10,509 nucleotides of DNA from Ophiocordyceps camponoti-saundersi (nom. inval.) (GCA_003339415.1 PDHQ01000713.1:1-10509), one strand, 5' to 3'. Positions 1 through 7,640 are shown, counted from the stretch's first letter. Notes: generated by a model from the sequence alone, not told the origin. Numbers and translations: made by a program.

Positions 1-1
1 T

Positions 2-292
2 ATTTATTTACTAATTATTTCTTAGAGTAACCCGCTTTTATATTGGAAAAATAATGCTTTTCGCTTCCCTACTCTAACTATTTTAGCCCGAAAATTTTTA
101 GCTATTCCGGCTATATTAGCCTTAATTGAGGCTATATTTTCCATATCGGGTAATATAATTACGTTATCGAGGAATAACCTTAAACCGGAAACTGTGGAGC
201 AGTTAATTCTGCTTAAAAACTAGAATTTAATATTAAATAATTTCTAGGAAATTACAGAAGAGGAAAATAAAGCTTTAGAAGAAGACGATTAA
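2..292 (+). pseudogene. hAT-family transposase, C-terminal dimerisation domain (RIP-degraded, 5' truncated by window edge)
   Basis: The frame with codons starting at position 2 reads an NPLLYWK-like motif at about 29-49, then FRFPTL, LARKFLAIPA, EAIFSISGNII and LKPETVEQLILLKN. This is the usual order of the hAT dimerisation domain: a W near its start, a LA..LAIPA stretch, an ERxFS-like segment (here EAIFS), an R.xL.PE.VE..I.LK stretch, then W. The three in-frame stops (23-25, 221-223, 245-247) are all TAG, as expected if CAG or TGG codons were hit by RIP. The one at 221 sits where the family has its conserved terminal Trp (LLKNW). After it an acidic tail runs to TAA at 290-292. The usual ERxFS arginine is lost. 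The catalytic DDE part would lie left of the window. CpA/TpG survive better here (about ten in 44-255) than in most of the window. I am confident of the family, not of a named element. Confidence 0.85.
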
Positions 293-660
293 AGCTTATA
301 AGTCTTCTATTATAGCTAGTTTTTTTTACTTATTATTATATAAGTTTTTCTAGCTAATAATATAATTTTTTATTAATATTAACTCTTTATATATTAATAA
401 TTTTATAAAGCTAAAGATTTTTAATAATTAAGTATATTTAACTTATATTTAAGCTTTTTTTAAGCTATATTATACTTTTATTCTTTATTATATTATTATT
501 TATTAAGTTATTATTATTATTACTAGGTTTTATTTCTCTTATTAATATATAAGGTTTAAGAATTTTTTCCTCGCTTAATAATAATCTAAATAAAAAAAAA
601 CTTAATTTCTATATAGTATTTCTATCGCGCTATTTATTAGTATTTTTTTTATATTAAAAT
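293..660. other. AT-rich spacer, no recognisable gene
   Basis: This is almost pure A/T with scattered AGCT and short T or A runs. All frames are full of TAA/TAG and I recognise no protein motif. It may be the 3' untranslated part of the hAT element that ends upstream, but nothing in it proves this. Confidence 0.5.
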
Positions 661-674
661 AGCTTACGTAAGCT
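661..674. repeat. 14-bp perfect palindrome
   Basis: AGCTTACGTAAGCT is its own reverse complement. It directly abuts the left edge of the GACTAA/TTAGTC foldback cluster and may belong to the same element end. No TA or 8-bp target duplication can be assigned to it. Confidence 0.7.
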
Positions 675-842
675 GACTAAAAATTTAGTCCTTTTAGTCT
701 TTAGTCTTTAGTTAGTTAGTCCTTATATTTAAGGACTGACTAAAGTCCTTAGGCTGACTGACTAAAGACTAACTAAAAGGTACGTACTTTTAGTCCAGAC
801 TTTTTTTAGTCAGTCCTAACTAACTAAAGACTGACTAATTTT
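675..842. repeat. Foldback cluster of TTAGTC/GACTAA motifs (possible transposon terminus or MITE)
   Basis: There are eleven copies of a hexamer in two orientations. TTAGTC starts at 685, 694, 701, 716, 790 and 806. GACTAA starts at 675, 738, 760, 767 and 833. A 17-nt arm at 703-719 is exactly complementary to 816-832, and the outer ends (AAAAATTTAGTC near 679-690 and GACTAATTTT at 833-842) also pair. A separate perfect 7-bp stem with a 4-nt loop lies at 719-736. About seven CpA/TpG survive here, many more per base than elsewhere. hAT elements commonly carry clustered subterminal transposase-binding repeats. The position 380-550 bp past a hAT transposase stop makes that an attractive inference, but an independent MITE is equally possible. 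No target duplication was found. Confidence 0.65.
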
Positions 843-1998
843 AAACTTTCTTAGTATTAAGCTAGATACCGCTATAATTATAAGATATCTTTAATTAGTA
901 TAAACTATTTATAAGAAATAAGCTTAAGATTATAATATAGCTTTTAAACTAAATAAAAGCGAACTAATATATTTTTCTAAAAGATATTACTTAGAATAAT
1001 ATATAGTTAAGCTAAGTATATATAATACTTACTTTATTTTTAAAGCGCGCTTATTAAGTATTTAAATATATAGATAATTATATTAAAAAGTATATATTCG
1101 GATTATATATAATAAGCTTTCTAAATAAAATCTCGCCTTTATTACCTTAACTATATTTACTTAAGGTTATACCCTTTTTTAAGTTAAAAAGCTATATATG
1201 AAAATTATATAATTTTTAATATTTTACGCTTTTATTACTTTTTATATAATTACTTTCAAGATTAGGAACCTTTTAAGCCTTACTAAGATTATAAGCTTTA
1301 CCTAGTTATAATATTTATATATTATTCTTAGCGCTTTTAAAGTAACCTTAGTTTATTACTTAAAAGCTAAATCTTAAACCCCCTTAATTAACTTTTATAT
1401 AAATAAAAGAAAAGCTAACGCTTTTTACTAGTTTAAAAAGGTAAATATATTAAATATAATTTAATATACGTCTAAGTTTATTTTAAGGTTTCTTATAAGA
1501 TTCCTTATATATTACTTAACTTAATATAATAAAATTAAATCCCCGCTTTAAGAAAAACTAAGGTAGATAATAATATAAGCTTATATTTTATATAATACCT
1601 TTAATAAGAAGATTACTTAGCGCCTCCTTTATAAAGATTAGATACGCTAATAAGAATAATAAGAGAACCGCTTTTAATAAGCCCGCCCTAAGTTTACTTT
1701 TTTCCTAGCTAATTTCCCCCCGCGCCTAAACTAGCTTATAGTTATTATAATATATTATAATAATTAGAAATATATTAGTATTATAATTACTTAGCTATAT
1801 ATAAGTAAGATTAGATTATAAAAGTTCCTCTTTTTACGCTAAATCTTAAATATAATTACCTTAAACTATTAATATAATACTAAGCTATAAAATATATATT
1901 ACCTCCTTTTATAATATTTTAATCTTACTACTTAAAGGGATAAATTATTATAATATTTTCGCTCTAAGTTCTTTTTATAACTTAAGCTTAATAACTAT
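843..1998. other. Unassigned RIP-degraded DNA left of the retrotransposon
   Basis: The sequence is AT-rich with heavy TpA and almost no CpA/TpG. Short G/C-bearing patches (for example 1615-1725) hint at former coding sequence. The longest stop-poor stretch I read is a plus-strand run of about 28 codons ending near 1706, with no motif I can name. I looked for hAT N-terminal, Tc1/pogo-type and RT motifs and saw none that I would defend. It is probably an older repeat, because RIP acts on duplicated DNA. Confidence 0.4.
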
Positions 1999-2003
1999 AT
2001 TTC
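1999..2003. repeat. 5-bp target site duplication, left copy (ATTTC)
   Basis: ATTTC immediately precedes the left LTR and is repeated exactly at 9527-9531, directly after the right LTR. A 5-bp duplication is what Ty3/Gypsy integrases make. It fixes both outer boundaries of the element. Confidence 0.9.
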
Positions 2004-2253
2004 TATAAAGGTCCTACACTCCTTAATATTTATAAGAAGCTAACTCTATTAATATAGAATAACTTAAGAGGTTCTAAGGTATATATAGTATATATACTTA
2101 AGGTTATAGTTTATATATAGCCCGCGCCCGTCCTGCGCGTAGCGCTAACTAATCGTATATACTTATATATATACCGCGCCTATTATACGCGCGGACTTAA
2201 CTAAGTACCCCTTATATAACTTAGCTATTCGGGCGTAGCTTAAATCCTTTATA
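2004..2253 (-). repeat. Long terminal repeat, left copy (the 3' LTR of a minus-strand element), 250 bp
   Basis: It begins TATAAAGG and ends CCTTTATA, an 8-bp terminal inverted repeat; before RIP this would be TG...CA. It aligns over its full 250 bp with 9277-9526 without a gap, with 32 differences that are all C/T or G/A transitions. The central part (about 2120-2200) still holds CpG-rich patches such as CCCGCGCCCG, because CpG is not the preferred RIP target. Since gag and pol are on the minus strand, this copy is the downstream LTR. Confidence 0.95.
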
Positions 2254-2270
2254 TACCTTATCGCTTTAAG
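2254..2270 (-). other. Possible polypurine tract next to the downstream LTR
   Basis: On the minus strand the bases just before the LTR read AAAGCGATAAGGTA, mostly purine with three pyrimidines. It occupies the place where the plus-strand priming tract should be. RIP turns G into A and C into T, so it cannot break purine runs, and the interruptions weaken the call. Confidence 0.25.
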
Positions 2271-2453
2271 AAAAGAGTATTTCCGGCCGCGGTATATATA
2301 TATATAAAATATAAGTTAAAATACTCCTTATATAGAAAATTTTTCTTCCTCCTCTTTTATTTTTCTTCTCGGGCTAGTTATATTATTTTCTCTTACTAAG
2401 TAAATAATTCTCTAAGCTTTATACTTTATTACTTTATTATTATATTCTTATAG

Positions 2454-2550
2454 TTTTTTTTTTATTATTATTATTATTTAAGCTCTTTTATAATTATTTA
2501 TTCTTTTTTTTTATTATTATTATTTTTTAAGCTTTTTATATTTATTAAGT
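2454..2550. repeat. Two-copy tandem repeat of about 50 bp (T-run, ATT run, AAGCT...TTTTATA)
   Basis: Unit one (2454-2503) is ten T, then ATT repeats, TTTAAGCTC and TTTTATAATTATTTATTC. Unit two (2504-2550) is nine T, ATT repeats, TTTTAAGC, TTTTTATA and TTTATTAAG. The similarity is clear, but the low complexity makes the boundaries soft. Confidence 0.5.
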
Positions 2551-2739
2551 TATTATATTATTACCTTAATATATTATTTAGTTAGCTATAATTACCGCCT
2601 TACGTAATAGGTAGCTACGCTATAAAAAAGGATTTAAATAATAAAAATATCGCTATATTATAAAAAATAGAATATTTATATACTCCTTATATTTAAAACT
2701 TTTATAATAGCTATAATATTAACTACTAATATAGTTATA

Positions 2740-2832
2740 AGATAGCTTATAAAGCGTGCGGGTAATAGCGAAGATAATACCTTTAGGAAAAGTACCTTTT
2801 TACTATAAACGCACGCTTATAGTAAGCTATCT
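2740..2832. repeat. 93-bp inverted repeat, GC-containing stem of about 21 bp
   Basis: The left arm 2740-2760 (AGATAGCTTATAAAGCGTGCG) pairs with the right arm 2810-2832 apart from a 2-nt bulge; the loop is 49 nt. The arms keep the inner GCGTGCG/CGCACGC, including CpA/TpG sites that are otherwise nearly extinct here. It could be a tiny foldback element, a structured RNA segment of the retrotransposon, or a remnant promoter palindrome. TA dinucleotides lie at both edges but do not prove a target duplication. Confidence 0.65.
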
Positions 2833-3949
2833 ACAATTTATAGATAATAGTTAAGGAGAGATAAGCTATTATTTTACCTACTTGCCCTTACGCTAAAAAA
2901 GTACCTAGCTAGCGCGCCTAGCTTACGCCGGAGTTTCTTACTTACGTTAATTACTTATAAGCTATACTAGCTACTACTTATATTATACTACGCTTAGTAA
3001 CCGATTTTTACGCCTTTTTTACGCTTAAGTAATAGTAATCCTCCGCGCTTATCCTTACCCTTAATAATATAATTACTATACTTACCTTATATACCCTAAC
3101 TTATAATATATCCTCGGCGATAATATAATACTAATAATAATAATATTAATAAGGCGCCCTCGCCGCTAGCTTTAACTTTTTTACCTTATAATATAAAGCG
3201 TTTTTTTAATAGTAAGAGGAATAGTAATAATAGATTTTTAAGTAATAGCGAGATAAGTAAGCTACTTAGATTATAAACCGCTAAGTAAATATTAATACGC
3301 GGGAGTAGGAGAATAAAGAGAGGAATAATATTTCTTATTAAATAATTATAACGCTAATTAGTTTATATAATATACTAAGCCCGCCCGCTACCTTATTATA
3401 TATTACCCCTATTAGCTTATATATATTATCTAGCTTTTAGTTACTTAGTACTTATATATAATATTCATCCTCCCTCCCTATTATATATTAGCTAAGTAAG
3501 TTTACGCTAGCGCTTACGTATAGCGCGCGTAGCTTAGAAATAAGATAAGTAAGACTCCTACTATTAGCGTTATATTAAATATTCTCCTAGCCTTATAGCA
3601 CGCCCTTCCCCGCTTAAGGATATATCTATTATAAGTTAATATTAGCGCTAAATTATAGTTAGCGTTATAATAGTCTCCTAAGTTACTTAACTATAGTAGA
3701 GGATTATAAGGAGAAAATAGAGGAGGTAAATATTAGCTTAAAGCTAATATAAGGAGGGAGAAGAAGTAAGTAGATAAGGAGTAAAGGGGAATAAAAGGTA
3801 AAGGGGTAATAATATACTTATAAGATAAGGGGAGGAAATTACTTAAGGGAGATAATTAGCTATAAGGGGCGCTTAAATAAATATATAATTAAGTTTACTT
3901 TAAGCTATTATAAAAGCGTATATTTTCTTATATAAACTTAAAATAATTT

Positions 3950-4115
3950 AGTACTACGTAGCGTTTAAAGCTATTAAGTAGCTTTTAAATTAAAATAATA
4001 TAATTTTTCTATTTTACGAGGATAAGTTAATAAGGCGTCCCGCTTTATAAGCGCTAACTTTTAGTATTTTTTATAATAAGGACTTTCTTAACCTTATATT
4101 TATTAAAAAATAAGT
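3950..4115 (-). other. Chromodomain at the C-terminus of pol (degraded)
   Basis: In the integrase frame the minus strand reads KYKVKKVLIIKNTKS, then a gap and LVK*KNYIILI*KLLNSF. The family pattern is a [YW].VE.IL strand, a loop, LVKWKGY, ..TWEP and a helix. Both tryptophans (the W of VKW and the W of TWEP) are now TAG or TAA. In chromoviruses this domain reads methylated histone H3 and steers integration into heterochromatin. It follows a KYKVIAI segment at about 4270-4300, as expected after the integrase C-terminal domain. Confidence 0.8.
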
Positions 4116-4639
4116 TATTATAAAAAAGATAAAGAAAGGGATCTAGCTAGGAGTTAGTAAGTAATTAAAATAATAAAAAGTTACTAGTAATATACTTAAT
4201 AAGGTTAATATAAAAAGTAAAGTAAATACTAAGTAGCGTATTAAGAATAATAATAAATAGCGTTAATATAGCTATTACCTTATATTTACCCTTAAGGTAA
4301 TTAAGCTTTTAAGATAGATAGTTAAATTATATATAAGTAAAGTTAAGCTATATAAAGTTACTAATTTAAAACCGTTTTATAAGCTAGCGAGACTTATTCG
4401 AGGAGTCTTACTATTACTACTAAGCTTAAGCGATAAAAGCTTATATTAGTTTAACGCTATTACGAAGGAAATAAGTAAACGCTATAGCTTAGCTTTTTAA
4501 GGAAAAGATAGGAGCGGCCGCCTTCGCCGGCTAATTAAGAAAGGTAATATTAAAACTATAAAGTAAGTAATTAGGACTAATACTTATTATAAATAAATCC
4601 CGATTATTTAAAGTAAGCTAGTAAATAGGTAAGTAGTAT

Positions 4640-5205
4640 AGCTAGTTAAATTATAAGAAGGAGATTATATAATAGAGAATAGCTTATATTTTTTAGTTTA
4701 TACGCTTTATACCCTTATTAGTTTAGGGGTAATATATTATAGAAAGTAGCTTATTTACCTTAGTAAGATAGTAAAAAGTAAACTAAAAATAGCTTATTTA
4801 ATTAGAACTATAATTAGAAATTAACTTATAAAAAAAGCTATAAAATTACTATTAGTATTAGATAAAGCGCTTAGTATATTACTTAATATTTATAAATATT
4901 ATAGCTTTAAGCTAAATATATTTCGATAAGTAATTTATAATAATTATTAGGAAATAGGGCTAAGATTTTAAAGTAGCGGGTAGCTTAGTTATAAAGTTTA
5001 CGGAGAGGGTTATTTAGAACTATTTAAGAGGAGGTAGCGGCTAAAATAACCCTTAATAGCGCTAATAATTAAGGTAGTCTCTATAATAATAATAGTTACG
5101 AATAAAATATACTATATTTATAAATATACTATTTTAATAAAACTTATATTAAAAAAGTATAAAAGTAATATTCTTATTAGGGTATTCTATTATAAGGAAA
5201 TTATA
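4640..5205 (-). other. Integrase: HHCC zinc domain and D,D35E core (all key residues mutated)
   Basis: The HHCC domain has spacing His-X6-His (codons 5203-5205 and 5182-5184), 29 residues, then Cys-X2-Cys (5092-5094 and 5083-5085). All four codons are now TAT or TAC (Tyr). The core starts with ITLSVNFITKLPAT, where Asp is replaced by Asn (4996-4998). It continues with KLISN (second Asp now Asn, 4813-4815) and ends with the LS.AYHP.T-like stretch and GIKRIN, where the catalytic Glu is now Lys (4705-4707). There are 35 residues between the second and third positions, the canonical D,D35E spacing. C-terminal to the core are a segment ending LNNRD, then SISPNYLL (about 4550-4630), and the remnant that precedes the chromodomain. 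Confidence 0.9.
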
Positions 5206-5624
5206 AGTTTATTAGATAAATATAGTAATTAGGAGTTTTTACTTAAAAACTTAAAAATAGCTTTAGAATTATAGCTATTTATAAGTAAAGATAAAATAGT
5301 TTATAACTTACTTATAAGTACTTACTTTTAGCGAAAACTTCTAAGCGCTTAACTAAACCGCTTAGCGGCGTATATAATAAAAGGAATTAGTATAGAAAGC
5401 CTCTAACTAAAGGTCCTATAAAGTTTTATTATAAAAAGAGGCTAGGGCGTCCTAAGTAGGAGGTATAGCTATAAGAAATAGGGATAAGGCGGGGTTAGAT
5501 TAAACTAGCCGTAACTTAAAAGAGTAAATAGATACGGGCTATATAATCTAACTAAAGCGCTCCTCTATTTTATAGTGATCTTATTCTTACTAAGAGAGTA
5601 TATTAAGCTACGACGCCTACGCGC

Positions 5625-6020
5625 TAAAATAATACTAAAAGCGGAAATTAAAAAAAGTAAGCGTTTTAGCCTAATATACCTAATATTCCGTTATAGCTTT
5701 AAGCGTAGTAAAGTACTTTAAAGCTTTATAATCTATAAAGATAGAGAATAGCCGCGTAACTTTATATAACTTAGTAAACTATACTTTAAGGTAAGAAATA
5801 ATAATAAGAAGCTTTTTATTATAAATTATATAATTTTATTCCGTAAGTAAAAGTTTCTTAAAATAATATATAATAAGCTAAAAGATATAATTTAAGCTAA
5901 ACTAGGAAAAATACCCGCTAATAGCCTTACCGGAATAATTAGCTTTAATAATTATATTATAATCTAAATCTTATTAAGCGAGGATAAGGGTAAAGATAAA
6001 TATAAACTTAAGTAAGCTAG
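5625..6020 (-). other. RNase H domain of pol (degraded)
   Basis: In the integrase frame the minus strand reads LKFIFIFTLILA, KANYSGKAISGYFS, IIYYFKKLL, NYIIYNKKLLIII, FSIFIDYKALKYFTT and ALKAITEY. This matches the Ty3/Gypsy RNase H order (TDAS...LSQ, YYSKKL, NYEIYDKELLAI, TDHKNLEYF, LTERQ.RWAE). The first catalytic Asp is now Asn (5938-5940). The Asp in the IYDKELL motif is also Asn, and the Trp of RWAE is a stop. It would degrade the RNA strand of the RNA/DNA hybrid during reverse transcription. It is read one base out of the RT frame. Confidence 0.9.
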
Positions 6021-6024
6021 TACT
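6010..6024 (-). other. Probable one-base frameshift in pol between RT tail and RNase H
   Basis: The RT frame (first codon base congruent to 1 mod 3) is recognisable down to an FY*INKY segment near 6022-6041. The RNase H, integrase and chromodomain frame (congruent to 0 mod 3) is recognisable from LLKFIFIFTLILA just after it. RIP makes only transitions, so this lesion needs another cause, such as an indel acquired before or after RIP or a sequencing error. Confidence 0.6.
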
Positions 6025-6244
6025 TATTAATCTAATAGAAAAGCGCGCTACGTTTCGTAAGCTTAATTAAAGGGGCCGTAAGGTTTAAAAAGTAAAATAT
6101 AAAGTTATAATAAAAGTTAGCAAACTTAAGAAAACTACGCACGCTTTAAACGTAAGTTAGCGCCTCCTATTCTAAAATTATAAAAACTTTAATAAGGTCT
6201 AGCTGCACTTTTTTACTAATATAGATAATAAACCCTAAATACTT

Positions 6245-6802
6245 AACTTTATAAATAGTAAAGTTATACTTATTAAAATTAAGAAAAAGCTTAGCTTAAT
6301 AAAGATATAAGAGTATAATATATACCTTATATTAATAATTAGAATAGGAACCTCCTAAATAGATAAGGATATTATCTAAATATATTATAGTAAAGTTCTC
6401 TAAAAAGTTACTAAGGGTTATATTAATATAATATTAAAATATAGCGAGCGCTTTTATAAGGCTAAAAAGGTAAATAAGGTATTTAAATAAACTAAACTAA
6501 GTATAGAAAGCTATAAAATATTCCTTACTCTTTATAATATAAAGCTTATAAAAGGCGGTATAAATATTAAATTTTATAAACTAGTAGGTATTTAAAAAGC
6601 TATAAAGCGTCTCTTTAATAAATAAAAAAGGATAATAATCTTATTTTATTACCTTATTTAAAGCGCGATAATTAATATAAAAGCGCTACCCGCCTCTTAG
6701 CTTTTTTATAAGTAAAATAAAAGCGGCCGCGAATAATAAGCTAGCGCGGATCTATTTTTTATTTATTAAGTTAATAATCTATTTCTAAACTTTAAGAAAA
6801 TA
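6245..6802 (-). other. Reverse transcriptase domain, Ty3/Gypsy type (degraded)
   Basis: The minus strand reads INKK*IRASLLFAAAFILLIKK, GG*RFYINYRALNKVI, YYPFLFIKETL, TAFYKLYI, FSLFKYLIYLFSL, F*YYINITL, FTIIYLDNILIY and KYLGFII. This is the whole Ty3/Gypsy RT series: SPAAAPVLFVKK, GGLRFCVDYRALN, RYPLPLI.ETL, F.YLVMPFGLTNAPATFQ, VVYLDDILIYS and YLGF. The YLDD catalytic pair is YLDN (second Asp now Asn, 6371-6373). The Trp after GG and the Cys of RFC are also lost. It copied the genomic RNA into cDNA in virus-like particles. The N-terminal boundary abuts the right end of the nested insertion's target repeat. Confidence 0.95.
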
Positions 6803-6820
6803 CTTATAAAGTATATTATA
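6803..6820. repeat. 18-bp target site duplication of the nested insertion, distal copy
   Basis: CTTATAAAGTATATTATA matches 7416-7433 at 17 of 18 positions; the only difference is an A/G transition. On the minus strand both copies encode a YNI[PL]YK peptide of pol, so one copy is original sequence and the other is duplication. Confidence 0.85.
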
Positions 6821-7221
6821 TATATTATATTACTCTAGTAACTTATATAAGTATCTAAGTATATAATTATTTAATAGAAAGAAAAAACTAAAGTGCCCTA
6901 GGGAAAAACCCCTTACTTAATATATTCGGCTAGCTTATAAGCTAATTACGTTATATCGGAAAGCTTAATTATTATAGGAAATATCCGAAATTACGCTAGT
7001 CTTAAGCGAGAGGTACCTATACTTCTTATCGCATATCTTATCTAAGTTCTAAGTAATTCCGGTATATATATTAGTAGATACCGTAGCGAAGATATATTAC
7101 TTCGTAATTATACTCTATTATTAAATTATAATCGCTATTAAAGGGGACTTATTCCTCTAATAATTTACGTTATCTAACTATACCCTTACCTTACGCCCTA
7201 CCTTACCTAAGCCTCGGCTAA

Positions 7222-7320
7222 GTTACTACTCCTATTAAGGGAGGAAAGGAGCCCGGCAGGGTTACTACTCCTACCGGGGTTATGCCGGGGTCGGACTATA
7301 CCCCGGCTATATAGTTAGGG
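7222..7320. repeat. GC-rich hairpin and direct repeats in the SINE body
   Basis: GTTACTACTCCTA occurs at 7222-7234 and again at 7261-7273. GCCGGGG (7284-7290) pairs perfectly with CCCCGGC (7301-7307) around a 10-nt loop. Related CCGG-containing strings (CCCGGCAGGG at 7252-7261, CCGGGG at 7274-7279) surround them. This patch is far more GC-rich than anything nearby and could be a structured part of the SINE RNA or its LINE-recognition region. Confidence 0.7.
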
Positions 7321-7333
7321 TAAAAAATACCCG

Positions 7334-7415
7334 TGCCCTTCGCCGGATTCGAACCGACTACCTCTCTTATAGGAGACTAATATCTCTAAACGCTTAACTA
7401 CTACGCTAAGAGGGC
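7334..7415 (-). tRNA. tRNA-like sequence, 82 nt (SINE head; anticodon not assigned, probably not a working tRNA)
   Basis: The acceptor arm is GCCCTCT at 7409-7415 against GAAGGGC plus discriminator A at the other end: four or five Watson-Crick pairs, one C.A and one wobble. The T arm is GTCGG-TTCGAAT-CCGGC. The A box TAGCGTAGTAG (7398-7408) fits TRGYNNARNNG and the B box GGTTCGAATCC (7345-7355) is perfect. Six T follow on the minus strand (7322-7327), which could end Pol III transcription but may itself be a product of RIP. At 82 nt it is about 10 nt too long for a simple class I tRNA, and no clean anticodon stem forms. CTCCTAT is one possible loop (anticodon CCT, Arg), but its stem has two mismatches. 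The D stem also has a mismatch. Its 5' end lies exactly at the insertion boundary, so I read it as a SINE head. Confidence 0.65.
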
Positions 7416-7433
7416 CTTATAAGGTATATTATA
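7416..7433. repeat. 18-bp target site duplication of the nested insertion, proximal copy
   Basis: CTTATAAGGTATATTATA is the partner of 6803-6820. It abuts the first base of the tRNA-like head with no extra nucleotides. Confidence 0.85.
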
Positions 7434-7640
7434 AAGTAAGCTTTAAGGTAAAAGGGGTAAAAAACTATTAAGTTCTTAATAAAGTTAGATATAATAGTTA
7501 TAATTACCGCGGTAAGGGGGTAGAACGCTAGCTTTCTCCTTATCGAATAAGTTAGTAAAATCTAATATTTTAGAAAGTAAAAAGGGGCTTATAGTTAAAG
7601 TAAAGGTTATAATATATAAAATATAAGAGATATCTTATAA

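Larger units (their letters stand above)
2254..3888. other. 1.6-kb internal segment between pol and the downstream LTR, function unknown
   Basis: Chromoviruses usually have only a short 3' region after the chromodomain, so this segment is unexpectedly long. It contains a pyrimidine-rich plus-strand patch at about 2343-2382, a tandem repeat at 2454-2550, a hairpin at 2740-2832, a TAA-rich patch at 3120-3150 and a strongly strand-asymmetric purine tract at 3700-3850 (no C from 3745 to 3816). In the plus-strand frame with codons starting at 2874, changing each stop back to Gln would give a Pro/Gln/Ser/Thr-rich low-complexity reading up to about 3900, antisense to pol. However, the stop density (about 12% of codons) is no lower than expected by chance, so this is not called as a gene. 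Confidence 0.4.
6821..7415 (-). mobile_element. tRNA-headed SINE-like insertion (595 bp) in the pol gene
   Basis: The segment is bounded by an 18-bp direct repeat, a length typical of LINE-driven target-primed insertion. It begins (minus strand, 7415) with the first base of a tRNA-like sequence. Excising it with one repeat copy (613 bp) joins the two halves of pol in frame at ...LYNIPYK|YFLKV.... The body after the tRNA part has a GC-rich stretch (7205-7320) with a strong hairpin and a 13-bp direct repeat. The 3' end is A/T-rich (ending AGTAATATAATATA) without a clean poly(A). It holds no recognisable protein. Fungal SINEs of this general size and tRNA origin are known; I cannot match this one to a named family. 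It was RIPed together with its host. Confidence 0.8.
3889..7640 (-). pseudogene. pol: pol of a Ty3/Gypsy chromovirus (protease end not resolved), split by a nested insertion
   Basis: Read on the minus strand, the N-terminal part (about 7434-7570) shows LDFTNLFDKEKASVLPPYRG, the segment that precedes RT in Ty3/Gypsy polyproteins. It is then cut by the 595-bp insert with its duplicated target (6803-7433) and resumes at about 6802 with the RT fingers. RT, RNase H, integrase and chromodomain follow, described separately. The frame is consistent except for one shift near 6012-6022. The final in-frame TAA is at 3889-3891 or 3895-3897; because RIP makes TAA from CAA, the true stop is uncertain. Stops are TAA/TAG throughout, mostly where the family has Trp or Gln. 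The upstream limit near 7640 is where I stop recognising the family; the protease should lie between there and gag. Confidence 0.9.

Noticed and set aside
2454..2520. poly(A)/poly(T) tail of a retroposon
   Set aside because: T-runs occur twice in a tandem repeat with ATT runs, with no target duplication or adjacent retroposon body.
3120..3150. CRISPR-like or tandem array in the TAATAATAATAAT patch
   Set aside because: It is simple low-complexity sequence without repeat-spacer structure.
2874..3900. Plus-strand Gln/Pro/Ser/Thr-rich protein (antisense ORF)
   Set aside because: It appears only if every stop is assumed to be a former Gln or Trp. Stop frequency is at background, and the poly-Gln part is just a TAA-rich simple repeat. 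Kept as a hypothesis in the findings, not as a gene.
7334..7415. A functional stand-alone tRNA gene
   Set aside because: Its 5' end coincides exactly with a target duplication, the anticodon and D stems are imperfect, and the length is wrong. A SINE head explains all of this better.
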